The translations under genes were made by a program, and so were the position numbers. From the NCBI GenBank assembly GCA_030066135.1, contig JASJCD010000007.1, positions 1 to 34,775 of the forward strand: a stretch of DNA of 34,775 bases. Reading direction: 5' to 3'. The notes below the pieces were generated by a model. The model saw nothing but the letters and a program-made list of their open reading frames with translations. It did not search any database and was not told the origin of the DNA. This document shows, piece after piece, positions 23,915-32,456 of the stretch (the stretch's first letter is position 1; each line of letters opens with the position of its first letter). The DNA is from Desulfobacterales bacterium (GTDB taxonomy: Bacteria > Desulfobacterota > Desulfobacteria > Desulfobacterales > UBA5852).

Positions 23915-24982
23915 ATGCAAATCATCGGTATCGATGTGGGATTCGGATTCACCAAAGCCACGGACGGCCAGGAATCGGTCGTATTCAAATCCATTTACGG
24001 CGACGCGACGGAAATACAGTTCTGGGTCGATTTCCAGGAACGCTCGCTGACCGAGTATTTTCACGTGACCCTGGACGGGAAATCCTATTTCATCGGTGAT
24101 CTGGCCGAGCAGCAATCGGATGCGGTGGCGTTTACCCTCGATCAGGAACGCATGGTCGCGGATTTTGCGCGGCTTTTCGCGCTCACCGTTGCGGGCTTGT
24201 TCATGAAAACCGAAGAAGTGCCGGAAGCCCCCATCAGTATCGTCTCCGGACTGCCGGTGGGGTTCTACCGGCAGTACCATGACCGTTTCCGCGATGCCCT
24301 CAAAGGACGGCATACAATCACCTATCACAGCCCGGACGGCGGCCGCATCACCAAGAAGATCCAGATCGACCAGGTCCAGCTTTTGCCTCAGCCCATGGGG
24401 AGCCTGCTCAATCAGCTCATGAACGACAGCGGAGAAATTGTCGACACCGAACTGGCCAAGCAAAAAATCGGTGTCGTCGATATCGGCTTTCGAACAACGG
24501 ATTACACCGTGATCGACCGCCTGCGCTATGTCGAGCGCAGCAGCCGTACCATGGATACCGGTATTTCCAAGGCCTATACGGTTATCGCCAACAAACTGCG
24601 GGAAAACAGCGGGGTCAACGTGGAATTGTACCGCCTTTACCGCGCGGTTCAGAATGGCACCATCAAGATGCGCGGGCAGGGCTTCAATTTTGCCAAGATT
24701 CGGGACCAGATTTATACACAACTGGCATCCACCGTTGCCGGCGATCTGGACCGGATTTGGTCGGGGGATTGGGACATGGATGCGATTCTGCTGACCGGCG
24801 GCGGGTGTAAAGAACTATTTCCCCACCTCCAGCCACTCGTTACCGGCAACATTCGCACCACGCCGGTTCAAATCGATCCGCGCATGACGAATGTGATGGG
24901 ATACCATAAGTATGGGCGCTATCTCTGGGCGCGGGGCGAATCCTCAGGCGCACCCGCTGACCCGGACCCTCCCGCCGAGTAA
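23915..24982 (+). CDS. ParM/Alp-like actin ATPase
   Basis: This 355-residue protein has the actin-fold motifs. These are phosphate-1 (MQIIGIDVGFGFTKA), phosphate-2 (KIGVVDIGFRTTDYTVID, near residue 187) and the adenosine loop (AILLTGGGCKELFPHL, near 290). The pattern fits ParM/StbA-type filament-forming ATPases and their chromosomal relatives rather than MreB, FtsA or Hsp70. Such proteins polymerise with ATP and move plasmids or organise cell structures. The C-terminus ends in a short Pro/Asp tail. The ATG at 23915 has GGAGG five bases upstream, so a longer frame from 23858 is rejected. No ParR-like adaptor or parC repeat array is seen nearby, and the flanks are chromosomal genes, so plasmid partition is unlikely. 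Neighbouring SPFH and membrane genes suggest a role at the membrane. Confidence 0.88.
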   Translation: MQIIGIDVGFGFTKATDGQESVVFKSIYGDATEIQFWVDFQERSLTEYFHVTLDGKSYFIGDLAEQQSDAVAFTLDQERMVADFARLFALTVAGLFMKTEEVPEAPISIVSGLPVGFYRQYHDRFRDALKGRHTITYHSPDGGRITKKIQIDQVQLLPQPMGSLLNQLMNDSGEIVDTELAKQKIGVVDIGFRTTDYTVIDRLRYVERSSRTMDTGISKAYTVIANKLRENSGVNVELYRLYRAVQNGTIKMRGQGFNFAKIRDQIYTQLASTVAGDLDRIWSGDWDMDAILLTGGGCKELFPHLQPLVTGNIRTTPVQIDPRMTNVMGYHKYGRYLWARGESSGAPADPDPPAE

Positions 24983-25066
24983 AGCGGGCAGCATCGCGCC
25001 CCATGCGAGATAAGGCCATGCCGCGGCCGCCAGCCTAGCGATTGCGCCGGCGCTGGGGCACACGGC

Positions 25067-25264
25067 TCAAGGCTGGCGCCAATACCAGATGGCCAGCGGT
25101 AGAACAACGGCGATCATCAGGATGGCAATGCCGGGGGGGGTGAGGTAAGGGGTGTACCAGGGCTTTTGCCGGGCCCGTGCGGATTTGACTTCCTGGAAAA
25201 ACCAGTTGCCGAGCATAATGGCCGCGATCAGCACCGCGGCCATTTTTAGGAGTTGGACCACCAT
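25067..25264 (-). CDS. 65-residue membrane protein with two helices
   Basis: This small protein has two predicted membrane segments: residues about 5-22 (LLKMAAVLIAAIMLGNWF) and about 46-62 (GIAILMIAVVLPLAIWYW). A basic loop EVKSARARQKPWYTPYLTPP joins them and suggests that both ends face the same side. I recognise no family. The ATG at 25264 lacks a clear ribosome site; an internal ATG at 25243 is an alternative. It is located between the actin gene (convergent) and the hybrid kinase gene (same strand, 52 bases upstream), so it may be the last gene of the kinase transcript. Confidence 0.6.
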   Translation of the reverse strand: MVVQLLKMAAVLIAAIMLGNWFFQEVKSARARQKPWYTPYLTPPGIAILMIAVVLPLAIWYWRQP

Positions 25265-25316
25265 GGTTTTTCGCTACCCGTCACCGCGCTGCCGCTAGGC
25301 AGCCGGTCACATGGGG

Positions 25317-26963
25317 TCAATCGCCCTCCGCCGGTTTCTCGGTGTCTGTGGCCGGTGTGTCCAGCACCCGGCGAATCGATTCGGCCAGGTCCTTGCGTGT
25401 CAGGGGTTTCATCAGGCAGTCCCGGATCCCCAACTTGTTGAACCGTTCCCGCGAAACCAGATCGCTGTATCCCGTGAAGAGAATTACCGGTATTTCGGGT
25501 CGCATCCGCATGAGTTCCTGGGCCAGAAGATCCCCCGTCATTTTCGGCATGGTCAGATCGGTGATCACCAGGTCGAAACGCTCTGGATCGGCCTTGAAGA
25601 GGTCAAGGGCTTCATCGCTGGCGGTGCAGGGGGTCACATCGTATCCCAGCGTGGAGAGAATCTCCTTGCCGATATCGATGAGAGCGGGTTCGTCGTCGAT
25701 GAACAGAATGCGTTCGGTGCCTTCCTGGCGCCCCGGGGCATCGACCGCGGCCGGTTTATCCTGGGCGCTGATTTTATTCTTTTTAGGAAAGATCACATGG
25801 AAAGCAGTGCCTTTGCTGATTTCACTTTCGACCGTGATGGCACCGCCATGGGAGCTGATGATGCCGTGAACCACCGCCAGCCCCAGACCCGTGCCTTCCC
25901 CTTTTTCTTTGGAGGTGAAATAGGGGTCGAAAATGCGATCCATGTATTCGGTCGGAATGCCATGGCCGGAGTCCCGGATGGTCAGCTCGATATAGGGCCC
26001 TTCCTGGATGCCGCCACACTGCGCGGCCTTCTCGCGATCGATGTCGATGTCGGAGAGTTTGACTTCCAGGACACCGCCCCCTTCGCGCATGGCATGATGC
26101 GCATTGGAGCAGAGGTTCATCATGACCTGATGGATTTGAATGGGATCGGCCTCTACCACGGCGTCGCTGTTCAGGTTGCGCCCTTTGATCTCGATCGTGG
26201 CGGGCAGTGACGCCCGAATCAGTTTGAGAACTTCTTTGACGATCAGGTTGATCTGGACGGTCTGTTTCTCCTGCTCGCTCTGGCGACTGAAGGAGAGAAT
26301 CTGGTTGATCAACCCCTTGGCGCGCTGACTGGCCGTAAGAATATTGTCCAGGGCCTCATTGGGATCCTTGCCCTGGCTGGCATGGATACTGGCGATCTCG
26401 GTGTAGCCGAAGATCGACTGGAGAATATTGTTGAAGTCGTGGGCAATCCCGCCGGCCAGTGTGCCGATGGCTTCCATTTTCTGGGCCTGCCGGAGTTGCG
26501 AGCGAAGTTTGGCTTTCTCTTTTTCCGCTTCGATACGCTCGGTAATGTCACGGGCAATGGTCAGCACGGCCGGTTGATTGTCGTATTCGATCGCCCGGCA
26601 GCTGGCCTCGACGGGCACGATGGTGCCATCTTCGGCCTTGAGCGCCGTTTCGAATATGATGTGCCGCAGACGGCGGAGTTCATCCATGCGTTCGGGCCAG
26701 AAAGGGGCATGCTCGGGCGAAATGATGTCCATCGTCGTCTGATTGAGCATGTCGTGGCGTGATAACCTTAGTTTTTCACAGGCCACCCGGTTGCCGTCGA
26801 TGATCTGACCTTTGAAATCCATCACGAAAATGGCATCACCGGCACTTTCAAAGAGCGTCTTGTAACGGTTGGTTGAGGCCATCAAGGCCTTGACCGTACA
26901 GACGTCAAACGACAGGCTGCGGAAATCGGAATTTTCGTCTCGGTTGTCGCGGTTTTTAGTCAT
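25317..26963 (-). CDS. Cytoplasmic PAS hybrid histidine kinase with C-terminal receiver
   Basis: This 548-residue sensor lacks a signal peptide and membrane helices, so it should sense a cytoplasmic cue. A PAS domain spans about 33-145 ([16 protein letters not shown]...[12 protein letters not shown]). The HisKA region carries the H-box [11 protein letters not shown] with His near residue 175. The ATPase domain shows the N-box [20 protein letters not shown] and [13 protein letters not shown] receiver domain follows (about 420-535) with RILFIDDEP, the phosphorylated Asp in [18 protein letters not shown] and LMKPL. The layout is the common Desulfobacterota PAS-HK-REC type. Phosphate passes from His to the fused Asp and probably on to another protein, since no output domain is present. 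The ATG at 26963 is used; a TTG lies two codons upstream. A good promoter lies at 27075-27103. Confidence 0.93.
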   Translation of the reverse strand: MTKNRDNRDENSDFRSLSFDVCTVKALMASTNRYKTLFESAGDAIFVMDFKGQIIDGNRVACEKLRLSRHDMLNQTTMDIISPEHAPFWPERMDELRRLRHIIFETALKAEDGTIVPVEASCRAIEYDNQPAVLTIARDITERIEAEKEKAKLRSQLRQAQKMEAIGTLAGGIAHDFNNILQSIFGYTEIASIHASQGKDPNEALDNILTASQRAKGLINQILSFSRQSEQEKQTVQINLIVKEVLKLIRASLPATIEIKGRNLNSDAVVEADPIQIHQVMMNLCSNAHHAMREGGGVLEVKLSDIDIDREKAAQCGGIQEGPYIELTIRDSGHGIPTEYMDRIFDPYFTSKEKGEGTGLGLAVVHGIISSHGGAITVESEISKGTAFHVIFPKKNKISAQDKPAAVDAPGRQEGTERILFIDDEPALIDIGKEILSTLGYDVTPCTASDEALDLFKADPERFDLVITDLTMPKMTGDLLAQELMRMRPEIPVILFTGYSDLVSRERFNKLGIRDCLMKPLTRKDLAESIRRVLDTPATDTEKPAEGD

Positions 26964-27303
26964 TGCCAATATGTGTCAGCCGCATCCGGTCGTCGTCAGG
27001 TGGAGAAGGTCTACGGCCGGAATCCCGGCCTGCCGGTTTAAGGGCCTGCTTTCATTGCTAAGGTTGTCTTCTGCTTTGTACCAATTCAAATCTTTATTGT
27101 AAATACAGTTTATTACCGACGGCAGGCGAGGAAAGTTAGTTTGGACGAAATACCTTTGACTTATCTTAATCGAACGTGATATGTTTCGGATTCTATTGGA
27201 TCAGGGCGAATGATGGGTCCGGTTGATTCTATAGGGCCGATGAGAGCATCATGCTGACCGCACGTGCGGAAACGGCTGTGGAATCCGAGGGGCGCCATGG
27301 CAA
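26964..27303. other. Gene-free AT-richer stretch between the kinase gene and tRNA-Arg
   Basis: These 340 bases hold no convincing gene. They contain the kinase promoter (27075-27103), an AT-rich block at about 27090-27190, and a 12-base palindrome CCGCACGTGCGG (27258-27269) that lies 35 bases beyond the tRNA 3' end. No T-run follows the palindrome. Confidence 0.6.
27075..27103 (-). promoter_or_regulatory. Candidate promoter of the hybrid kinase gene
   Basis: On the minus strand, TTTACA (plus 27098-27103, 5 of 6) and TACAAA (27075-27080, 4 of 6) are exactly 17 bases apart in an AT-rich block. The leader would be about 105 bases. Confidence 0.45.
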
Positions 27304-27380
<77 letters not shown>

Positions 27381-27647
27381 ATTTTGTAATGACGATACCA
27401 CCGCGTATTTAACAAGGCCATCCAAGCTGTTGAGCGCGTCGTCGCCGGCCGCCTGAATGAAATCGCTCGTTAGCATAAGCCTTTTTTATTGTCCACAGAA
27501 ATCGAACCGGGACAAGTAAAGCCTGACCGAACCGCGGTACTTCATGAAGCCAGCCCAAGCGTATGAAATCCCGCCGTCATCCCGCGTTAACACGGCCGTC
27601 ACCGGGCGGCCCCAAAATCTTCGGTTAGCAATCAAAGTAAAGACACC

Positions 27648-28859
27648 ATGACCCTGAAAGCAAAGAAAAAAAACGTCAAGACCGCGTCGCGCAAACCGCC
27701 GGCCGCCAAAAAGAAGCCGGCCGCCAAGACAAAGGGGGGGCCAAGCAGAAAAAAACCCATGCCACGCCCCACCGCTTCAGCGGAGACCGCCGAAACAGCG
27801 CCCGGCCGCGCACCAGCTTCCAGACCGGCCAAAAAGAAGCCGGCGGCCAAAGCCGCCAAGCGTTCGCCGACCAAAACGGCAGCCCGGAAAAAGCGTACCC
27901 GCAAGAAAAGTCTGCAGCCCCAAGTACTTGATGCGGTCACCCCCAAGAAGGCCAAAGCCAAGGCCAAAGCCACGGCGAGCGCCGATAAAGCCCTGGTCAA
28001 GTTCGATCCCCTGCAGCGTTACCTGGCGGAAATCAGTAATTATCGCCTGCTGACCCGGGAAGAGGAACGTGAGCTCGGCATCCGCGTACGGGAGCATGGC
28101 GACAAAGAGGCGGCTTATTCGCTCGTGACCTCCAATCTGCGGCTGGTCGTGAAGATTGCCCTCGAATTCCAGCGCGTGTGGATGCAGAATCTGCTCGATC
28201 TGATCCAGGAAGGCAACATCGGCCTCATGCAGGCCGTTCGTAAATTCGATCCCTACAAGAATGTGAAGTTTTCCTACTACGCCTCTTTCTGGATCAAGGC
28301 CTACATCCTGAAATTTATCATGGACAACTGGCGCCTGGTGAAAATCGGCACCACGCAAGGACAACGCAAACTGTTTTTCAAGCTGAAGAAAGAAAAACAG
28401 AAACTCATCGAGCAGGGCTTCGATCCCAAACCCAAATTACTTTCCGAGCGCCTGGGGGTCTCGGAAAGAGAAATCGTCGATATGGATCAGCGCCTGGACG
28501 GATGGGACGTATCGCTGGATGCCCCCCTCAAGGACGATTCGGATACCGAACGGATCGAATTTCTGAGCACGGAAAGCGTTTCCGCCGAAGATCAGGTCGC
28601 CAAGAAGGAAATCGAGGTTCTGCTGCACAATAAAATCGATGAATTTCGCAAGAACATGACCGATCGCGAAAAAGAGATTTTCGATTTGCGCATATTTTCC
28701 GATACGCCGGTCACGCTTCAGGAGATCGGCGACCGGTACGGGATCAGCCGCGAAAGGGTGCGGCAGGTTGAGAAAAACATCATCAAGAAGATGCGGGAAT
28801 TCTTCAAACGTGAGATCCCGGATTTTTCGGCCTATACCGACGGCCAGGAAGCCGACTAA
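27648..28859 (+). CDS. rpoH: RpoH-like sigma-70 family factor with a histone-H1-like N-terminal tail
   Basis: This 403-residue protein contains a group 2/3 sigma factor from about residue 118. Region 2 runs through NLRLVVKIALEF, DLIQEGNIGLMQAVRKFDP and FSYYASFWIKAYIL. The RpoH-box-like GQRKLFFKL is at about 238-246. Region 4.2 is TLQEIGDRYGISRERVRQVEKNIIKKM near the end. The RpoH box points to a heat-shock-type sigma factor, although deltaproteobacterial stationary-phase paralogues look similar. The first 120 residues are unlike any standard sigma region. They are a Lys/Ala/Pro-rich tail with repeated KKPAAK units, resembling histone H1, and would bind nucleic acid non-specifically. The ATG at 27648 has no strong ribosome site. 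The TPR lipoprotein gene follows 76 bases later. Promoter choice by this factor cannot be read from the window. Confidence 0.88.
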   Translation: MTLKAKKKNVKTASRKPPAAKKKPAAKTKGGPSRKKPMPRPTASAETAETAPGRAPASRPAKKKPAAKAAKRSPTKTAARKKRTRKKSLQPQVLDAVTPKKAKAKAKATASADKALVKFDPLQRYLAEISNYRLLTREEERELGIRVREHGDKEAAYSLVTSNLRLVVKIALEFQRVWMQNLLDLIQEGNIGLMQAVRKFDPYKNVKFSYYASFWIKAYILKFIMDNWRLVKIGTTQGQRKLFFKLKKEKQKLIEQGFDPKPKLLSERLGVSEREIVDMDQRLDGWDVSLDAPLKDDSDTERIEFLSTESVSAEDQVAKKEIEVLLHNKIDEFRKNMTDREKEIFDLRIFSDTPVTLQEIGDRYGISRERVRQVEKNIIKKMREFFKREIPDFSAYTDGQEAD

Positions 28860-28935
28860 AATTTATTCGGGCGTCATGTCGACGGGCGGAGCGGAATACA
28901 CGCCGGCCGCCGGCATTCAAATAGAAAGTGAAATA

Positions 28936-30660
28936 ATGAAAAACCCTCGGTTTGGATGGGCCACGGTATTGCTGGTGGCCATAATTCTTGTGGGCGGATG
29001 CATGCCGTCGGCCCCCAGCAAGACGCTGCAGGCAACTCCCGGCGATGATGCCCGCGCCAATGCGTATTACCACTACACCCAAGCCCAGCTTTTACGGGCC
29101 AAGGGCGAGGGGCATGCGGCCCTGGAACACATGCAGACGGCCATGACCCTCGATCCCGAGTCACGGCTGTTGAAGCGGGAGACGGCGGTGCTGCACCTGC
29201 AGCTCAAGAACGACACCGCCGCCCTGGCCATCCTCGAAGAGCTGATCGCGGACCACCCCGACGACATCGAGGCCCTGAATCTGATCGGTCGTCTGCTCCA
29301 AAGCCGCAAACAGAATGATCAGGCCAAAATCATTTACGCACGGATTCTGGACCAGGATCCGGACAATCAAGACATCTATCTGCTTCTGGGCAATCTCTAC
29401 ATTGCGGATGCGCAATGGGACGAAGCCTATGGTATTTTCAATCGCTTTATCGAACGCTTTCCCGATGCCTACGCCGGTCATTTCTTTCTGGGCAAAATCT
29501 ACCGCCAGCGCAACGAGCCGCTGGCGGCTGAAAAGTCCTTCCGTCGTTCCCTGGCAATCGAACCGGAGCTGGAAGGTGCGCGCTTTGAATTGATCGAACT
29601 CTACAGCAACGAGCTCAAGCAGGGTGATCATCAGAAAAAAACCATCCAGCTCTACGAGGAATTGCTCAGGGAAAACCCACAGAACAACAAAGCCATCTTC
29701 GGGTATGCGCTTTTTCTCCGGGATAGCGGCCAGGAGCCTCCGGCCGTTGAGGTTCTTCGCAAGTATACCGCCGATACCAGTCAGAACGATCTGATCCGCG
29801 GCATCTACCGGTATTATATCGAACCCGAGCGCTACCGCGAGGCCAACTTTCTGGTGACCCATATCATCGCCCGGCATCCCGATTACAATGACCTCTACTA
29901 CCTGCAGGGCGTCGTCTTGAACGGTTTGAATTTGCAGGACCAGGCCATGGCGGCTTTCCGCTCGGTCCGTTCGGACAGCCGGTTTTTCAATGAGGCCACG
30001 CTTCAGATCGCTTCCCGCTTCGCTGAAGGCGAACAGCACGACCAGGCGATTGCCCACCTCAAGAAGGCCCTCCAGAAGGATCCGGCCAATACGGAATTCT
30101 TGCTTTATGTGGGCTACTACTATGAGGAGACGGAGCAATACGAAATGGCCGAGCAATACCTGCTCAAAGTTGTTCAGGAGGCTCCTGACAGCGAGCAGGC
30201 CCATTTCCGCCTGGGGGTGGTCTACGACAAAATGAAACGCAAGGAAGATTCCATTGCGGCCATGCAGCGGGTGATCGAAATCAACGGCGAGCACGCCAAT
30301 GCGCTCAACTATCTGGGCTATACTTATGCCGATCTGGGCATCAACCTCGATGAAGCCGAATCGCTGGTGCGCAGGGCCCTGAAACTACGCCCGGACGACG
30401 GCTATATCACCGACAGCCTTGGCTGGGTGTTTTACCAGAAGGGCAATTACGAGGAAGCGCTTGAATGGCTGCTGAAAGCTTCCGAGCTGGTCCCCGACGA
30501 TCCCGTGATCATCGAACATGTCGGCGATGCCTACCTCAAGTTGGATGATAAAGCCAACGCCCTGAAGTACTACCTGAGGTCACTGTCCCTGCGTGAGGAG
30601 GAGAGTGAACGCCAGAAAATCCAGCCCAAGATCGACGCTTTGCAAAACGAGGATCGCTAA
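28936..30660 (+). CDS. TPR-repeat outer-membrane lipoprotein
   Basis: This 574-residue protein starts MKNPRFGWATVLLVAIILVGGC, a lipoprotein signal with the lipidated Cys at residue 22. The mature part is a string of about 13-15 tetratricopeptide-type helical pairs. Well-formed units contain ALNYLGYTYADLGINLDEAESLVRRAL, split by a spacer from GWVFYQKGNYEEALEWLLKA near the C-terminus. TPR lipoproteins are scaffolds for envelope protein complexes. Asp is absent at position +2 (the residue after Cys is Met), so outer-membrane sorting is likely. The ATG at 28936 is chosen because it places the signal peptide first; its ribosome site is weak (AAAGTGA). It lies between the sigma gene and a LolB/DUF4292-like lipoprotein gene, 24 bases apart from the latter, so a role in lipoprotein or envelope assembly is inferred. 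Confidence 0.88.
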   Translation: MKNPRFGWATVLLVAIILVGGCMPSAPSKTLQATPGDDARANAYYHYTQAQLLRAKGEGHAALEHMQTAMTLDPESRLLKRETAVLHLQLKNDTAALAILEELIADHPDDIEALNLIGRLLQSRKQNDQAKIIYARILDQDPDNQDIYLLLGNLYIADAQWDEAYGIFNRFIERFPDAYAGHFFLGKIYRQRNEPLAAEKSFRRSLAIEPELEGARFELIELYSNELKQGDHQKKTIQLYEELLRENPQNNKAIFGYALFLRDSGQEPPAVEVLRKYTADTSQNDLIRGIYRYYIEPERYREANFLVTHIIARHPDYNDLYYLQGVVLNGLNLQDQAMAAFRSVRSDSRFFNEATLQIASRFAEGEQHDQAIAHLKKALQKDPANTEFLLYVGYYYEETEQYEMAEQYLLKVVQEAPDSEQAHFRLGVVYDKMKRKEDSIAAMQRVIEINGEHANALNYLGYTYADLGINLDEAESLVRRALKLRPDDGYITDSLGWVFYQKGNYEEALEWLLKASELVPDDPVIIEHVGDAYLKLDDKANALKYYLRSLSLREEESERQKIQPKIDALQNEDR

Positions 30661-30684
30661 GTCTTGCGAAGACGCCGGTTCGCA

Positions 30685-31530
30685 ATGCCATCCATAGACG
30701 GCGACGGAATTGCCCGCACCCGTGGGGTCATCCCGCCCGGTTTGAAACCCTCCCCGATCGGTATGCTGCTGCTGATGGCGCTGGTCATGGGGCTCGGAGG
30801 GTGTGCCGGGATGAGCGCACCGCTAGTGCCGCAGTACGATAGTGATGCCACCCAGGAACTGGTGACGGCGCTGTATGCTGCCAATACGGACCTGGTCGCC
30901 GGGAAATGGATCGGCAAGGTTTCGATGACGGTGGATGGCAGCCGCCGCACCTTCAACCGGGCTGTCTGGGCCGGTGCCGAACCGGGCCGGGTGCGTTTCG
31001 ATGCCCGCACGCCCTTTGGATTGCCGGCCCTCTCCCTGGCCTGCAACGAGTCCTATCTGACCGCCATGGCCCATAGCGAAGGCAAATACTACCGCAAGCG
31101 CATCGGCAGCAGCAGTCTCGGCCAGATTTTTCCCGTCGACATGTCCTGCCAGGACCTTTACCGGTTGATGATCGGACGACCGCCGGTTATCGATTACCAT
31201 TCCGCCCGACTGGAGAAAGCGGAGGAAGAGGGGATGCTGACCATCCGGCTGAACCGGCGTTTCAAAGGAACGGTGGCCCGGCTTTGGGTGGATGCGCAAG
31301 ACCGCACCTTGGCGGGGGTCGAGCTTCTGAATATACACGGTAAGCGCAGCTATCAGGCGTGGCTGGCGGACAGCCGTATGGTCGATGGATTTCGTGTGCC
31401 GCACCGGTTGCTTGTGGAAAGCGCCAAGGGCCGTCTGGAGTTCCAGACGGCCAGGCTGCGTCCCAACAGACCGGTTGCACCGACACTGTTTCAAATCCCT
31501 CCGCCGAAGTCGTCGCGAGTGATTGATTGA
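30685..31530 (+). CDS. LolB/DUF4292-like outer-membrane lipoprotein
   Basis: This 281-residue protein has a hydrophobic signal MLLLMALVMGLGGC ending in a lipobox Cys at residue 40. A long basic n-region precedes it. The mature part resembles DUF4292 and LolB: a beta-sheet half-barrel with WIGKVSMTVDGSRRTFNRAVWAGAEP (interrupted), VRFDARTPFGLPALSLACNESYLTAM, and DLYRLMIGRPP. LolB receives lipoproteins from LolA at the outer membrane, and DUF4292 proteins have the same fold. The start is unsettled. The ATG at 30685 has no ribosome site; a TTG at 30664 has AGGA ten bases upstream and would add MRRRRFA. The TPR lipoprotein gene ends just before it, and the gene pair is probably one operon. Delivery or anchoring of lipoproteins is the likely role. 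Confidence 0.82.
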   Translation: MPSIDGDGIARTRGVIPPGLKPSPIGMLLLMALVMGLGGCAGMSAPLVPQYDSDATQELVTALYAANTDLVAGKWIGKVSMTVDGSRRTFNRAVWAGAEPGRVRFDARTPFGLPALSLACNESYLTAMAHSEGKYYRKRIGSSSLGQIFPVDMSCQDLYRLMIGRPPVIDYHSARLEKAEEEGMLTIRLNRRFKGTVARLWVDAQDRTLAGVELLNIHGKRSYQAWLADSRMVDGFRVPHRLLVESAKGRLEFQTARLRPNRPVAPTLFQIPPPKSSRVID

Positions 31531-31550
31531 GCTTCCAGGACGGAACGATT

Positions 31551-31581
31551 GCCTGCCTTGGGGACCATCCGCCAGGCAGGC
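31551..31581 (+). terminator. 8-bp hairpin between the lipoprotein and ATP-grasp genes
   Basis: GCCTGCCT pairs with AGGCAGGC around a loop of about 15 bases in the 95-base gap. No T-run follows, so it may modulate or partly terminate readthrough. Confidence 0.25.
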
Positions 31582-31625
31582 CACTGACATCCAAGTACTG
31601 ATCGAGGCCGCGCGGCCAGGGTAGG

Positions 31626-32456
31626 GTGGTCAAGCCCTTGATCGGTGCGCGCATCGATATAAAAGGCCGGAAGGTAAGCGTGCCCCAGGCGATTGCATTG
31701 GAAAAGCGGCTGCGCCGCTGCCGCAATGTCCGCACCCTTGGTGTAAAATCCAACTTTCGTGATTATACCGCCGAAGAGCGGCAGACCATCCTCAAGGCCC
31801 CCAAGATCTACTACCCGTCGGTTTTTTATGCCGACCTGCTGGACGCCATGGGCAAGGCGCTTTTTCCCAGCTACCACACCTACAAATGCGTCCAGGACAA
31901 AATCAAACAGACGGCCCTGTTTGATCTGCTGGGGGTCCCCCATCCGCGCACCCGGGTTTACTATGGCAAACGCCAGATGGCGCGCATCCCCTCCGATTTC
32001 AGTTTTCCGCTGGTGGCCAAAGTTGCGCGCGGATCGGCCCTGGGCAAGGGGGTGTTTTTAATTCACACCCCGGATGAACTGGCGGCCTATTGCCGCCAGA
32101 CCCGCGCCGCTTATATTCAGGAATACCTGCCCCTCGACCGCGACATCCGCGTGGTGGTCATCGGCCGTCGCGCCGTGCACGCCTACTGGCGCGTGACCTC
32201 GCCGGGGGAGTTTCGCAGCAACCTGGCCGCCGGGGGCCGCATCCGGCTTGATCCAGTGCCGGAGGCGGCCATCGCACTGGCCTGCCAGACCGCACGGCGG
32301 TGCGGCTGGACGGATGTGGGAATGGATATCTATCAGCATGACGGTCAATTTGGCGTTTTTGAGGCCAATATGAAATACGGCAAGGAGGGTTTCCGCAAAG
32401 CCGGAATCGATTATGATCGTCTCATGGAGGATTTGATCGCGAATGGAGAGATTTGA
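31626..32456 (+). CDS. RimK-like ATP-grasp ligase
   Basis: This 276-residue protein has the ATP-grasp fold. The signatures are ATP-contacting FPLVAKVARGSALGKGVFLI (about 127-145), YIQEYLPLDRDIRVVVIG (163-180), RSNLAAGG (197-204) and the metal-binding Glu246 and Asn248 in VFEANMKYG. The last segment replaces the usual EvNxxPG with EANMKYGKEG, so it is not a standard RimK. Such enzymes join a carboxylate to an amine, often modifying a peptide or making a small peptide-like molecule; the substrate is unknown. The start is a GTG at 31626, preceded by AGGGTA. It overlaps the dGTPase gene by 14 bases, so translation is coupled. The N-terminal domain (YPSVFYADLLDAMG, KIKQTALFDLLGVPHPRT) is typical of the pre-ATP-grasp region. 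Confidence 0.85.
   Translation: MVKPLIGARIDIKGRKVSVPQAIALEKRLRRCRNVRTLGVKSNFRDYTAEERQTILKAPKIYYPSVFYADLLDAMGKALFPSYHTYKCVQDKIKQTALFDLLGVPHPRTRVYYGKRQMARIPSDFSFPLVAKVARGSALGKGVFLIHTPDELAAYCRQTRAAYIQEYLPLDRDIRVVVIGRRAVHAYWRVTSPGEFRSNLAAGGRIRLDPVPEAAIALACQTARRCGWTDVGMDIYQHDGQFGVFEANMKYGKEGFRKAGIDYDRLMEDLIANGEI

Noticed and set aside
23915-24982. Plasmid partition (parMRC) system
   Set aside because: No ParR-like gene or parC iterons were found, and the neighbours (tRNA, xerD, sigma factor) are chromosomal.
27400-27647. Heat-shock CIRCE repeat or sigma-32 promoter before the sigma gene
   Set aside because: No TTAGCACTC/GAGTGCTAA inverted repeat is present and no convincing promoter could be picked out.
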